This document shows positions 63,679 to 64,000 of a stretch of 64,000 nucleotides of DNA, in pieces. Below the pieces are notes generated by a model that did no database searches, was not told the origin of the DNA, and worked only from the letters and a program-made list of their open reading frames with translations. The first letter of the stretch is position 1; each line of letters begins with the position of its first letter. The position numbers were made by a program, and so were the translations under genes. This stretch comes from Devosia sp. 1566 (GTDB lineage: Bacteria; Pseudomonadota; Alphaproteobacteria; Rhizobiales; Devosiaceae): the NCBI RefSeq assembly GCF_004005995.1, contig NZ_CP034767.1, positions 806,001-870,000 on the forward strand, given 5' to 3'.

Positions 63679-64000
63679 TTGGAGTTCTGGACACCGGCAA
63701 GCTTGTATCTGGCAGTTGGGGCGCCCGCCCTGGCCGCACTCCTGGCGCCGCTGCTCGTGCGCTGGATGGGGGGAGCGGCCGGCTGGCTGCTGGCCCTGGT
63801 GCCTGCCGGCGTGTTCGTGCTGCTGTTGGGCGGGCTCGAAGCCGTGGCGGCCGGTCTGCCACTGCGCCAAGGCTTTGACTGGGTGCCGACCCTGGGGCTG
63901 CGCCTGTCCTTTGCGCTGGATGGGCTGAGCCTGTTGTTCAGCCTCACCATTGCGGCGGTGGGCACGCTGGTGGTGCTGTATTCCGGCGCTTATCTCAACG
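63679..64000 (+). CDS. Probable Na+/H+ antiporter subunit A (MrpA/MnhA), N-terminal fragment
   Basis: The frame from TTG 63679 runs off the window end (107 codons). It begins MEFWTPASLYLAVGAPALAALL and has hydrophobic helices at about 6-20, 28-48 and 80-105 with RLSFALDGLSLLFSLTIAAVG, the entry motif of MrpA/NuoL proteins. MrpA fits best by N-terminal shape; NuoL or a hydrogenase membrane subunit is possible. A GGGGCGG stretch precedes the TTG. Divergent from ptrB. Confidence 0.6.
   Translation, partial: MEFWTPASLYLAVGAPALAALLAPLLVRWMGGAAGWLLALVPAGVFVLLLGGLEAVAAGLPLRQGFDWVPTLGLRLSFALDGLSLLFSLTIAAVGTLVVLYSGAYLN

Overview
This 64 kb window is a GC-rich, tightly packed chromosomal segment of an alphaproteobacterium. 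Several things point to Hyphomicrobiales, probably a Devosiaceae-like genus: an aerobic cobalamin operon of the CobF-G-H-I-J-L-M type, a rhizobial-type rhamnose locus (rhaDI / rhaRSTPQM), a DUF2231 protein, DUF1127 micro-proteins and a Rhizobium etli-type asparaginase. The genus assignment is inference from gene content. I see no rRNA, no tRNA, no CRISPR array, no transposase and no integrase.

Layout. 1-1568: end of an ABC solute-binding protein and an overlapping FMN-dependent monooxygenase. 1570-2037: two small hypothetical genes. 2416-7708: a haem-copper oxidase cluster with a CtaG-type assembly factor, CopD, a lipoprotein-like subunit II, a fused subunit I/III and a small membrane protein. 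A DUF2231 gene lies inside it on the opposite strand. 7817-12702: NADP-type glutamate dehydrogenase, a LysE-type exporter and an M16 peptidase pair (one active, one inactive). 12895-22968: a surface-polysaccharide locus with an acyltransferase, a frameshifted GT2, a flippase, a polymerase/ligase, a GT4 and an Alg14/Alg13-like (PssD/PssE) pair. Two genes resembling gene-transfer-agent head-spike genes sit inside it. 23064-25439: a CHASE2-(degenerate GGDEF)-EAL protein. 25436-35533: one long minus-strand run, cobF-G-H-I-J-L-M followed by the TIGR02587/TIGR02588 membrane pair and treY. 35616-39003: a copper module of copA-cueR-copZ and a divergent DUF305 gene, each side with a recognisable CueR-type promoter with a 19-nt spacer. 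39161-41085: two DUF1127 genes, a YbaK deacylase and a LysR regulator. 41082-50672: L-rhamnose catabolism and uptake. 50683-56457: a DUF3422 protein, an OsmF/YehZ-type osmoprotectant ABC transporter and a TfoX domain protein. 56574-64000: a small exported peptide, asparaginase, a HerA/DUF853 ATPase with a LOG-like protein, a response regulator, Fe-SOD, oligopeptidase B and the start of a probable MrpA antiporter subunit.

How the genes work together. The copper genes maintain Cu(I) homeostasis, and the oxidase cluster is a copper consumer. The rhamnose genes take up rhamnose, interconvert its anomers, isomerise it and cleave rhamnulose-1-phosphate, but no rhamnulokinase gene is present. The polysaccharide locus would build and export a surface glycan. 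Known GTA head spikes bind capsule, so their presence inside this locus is the most interesting observation here. Many adjacent genes overlap by 4 nt (ATGA or GTGA), which indicates translational coupling.
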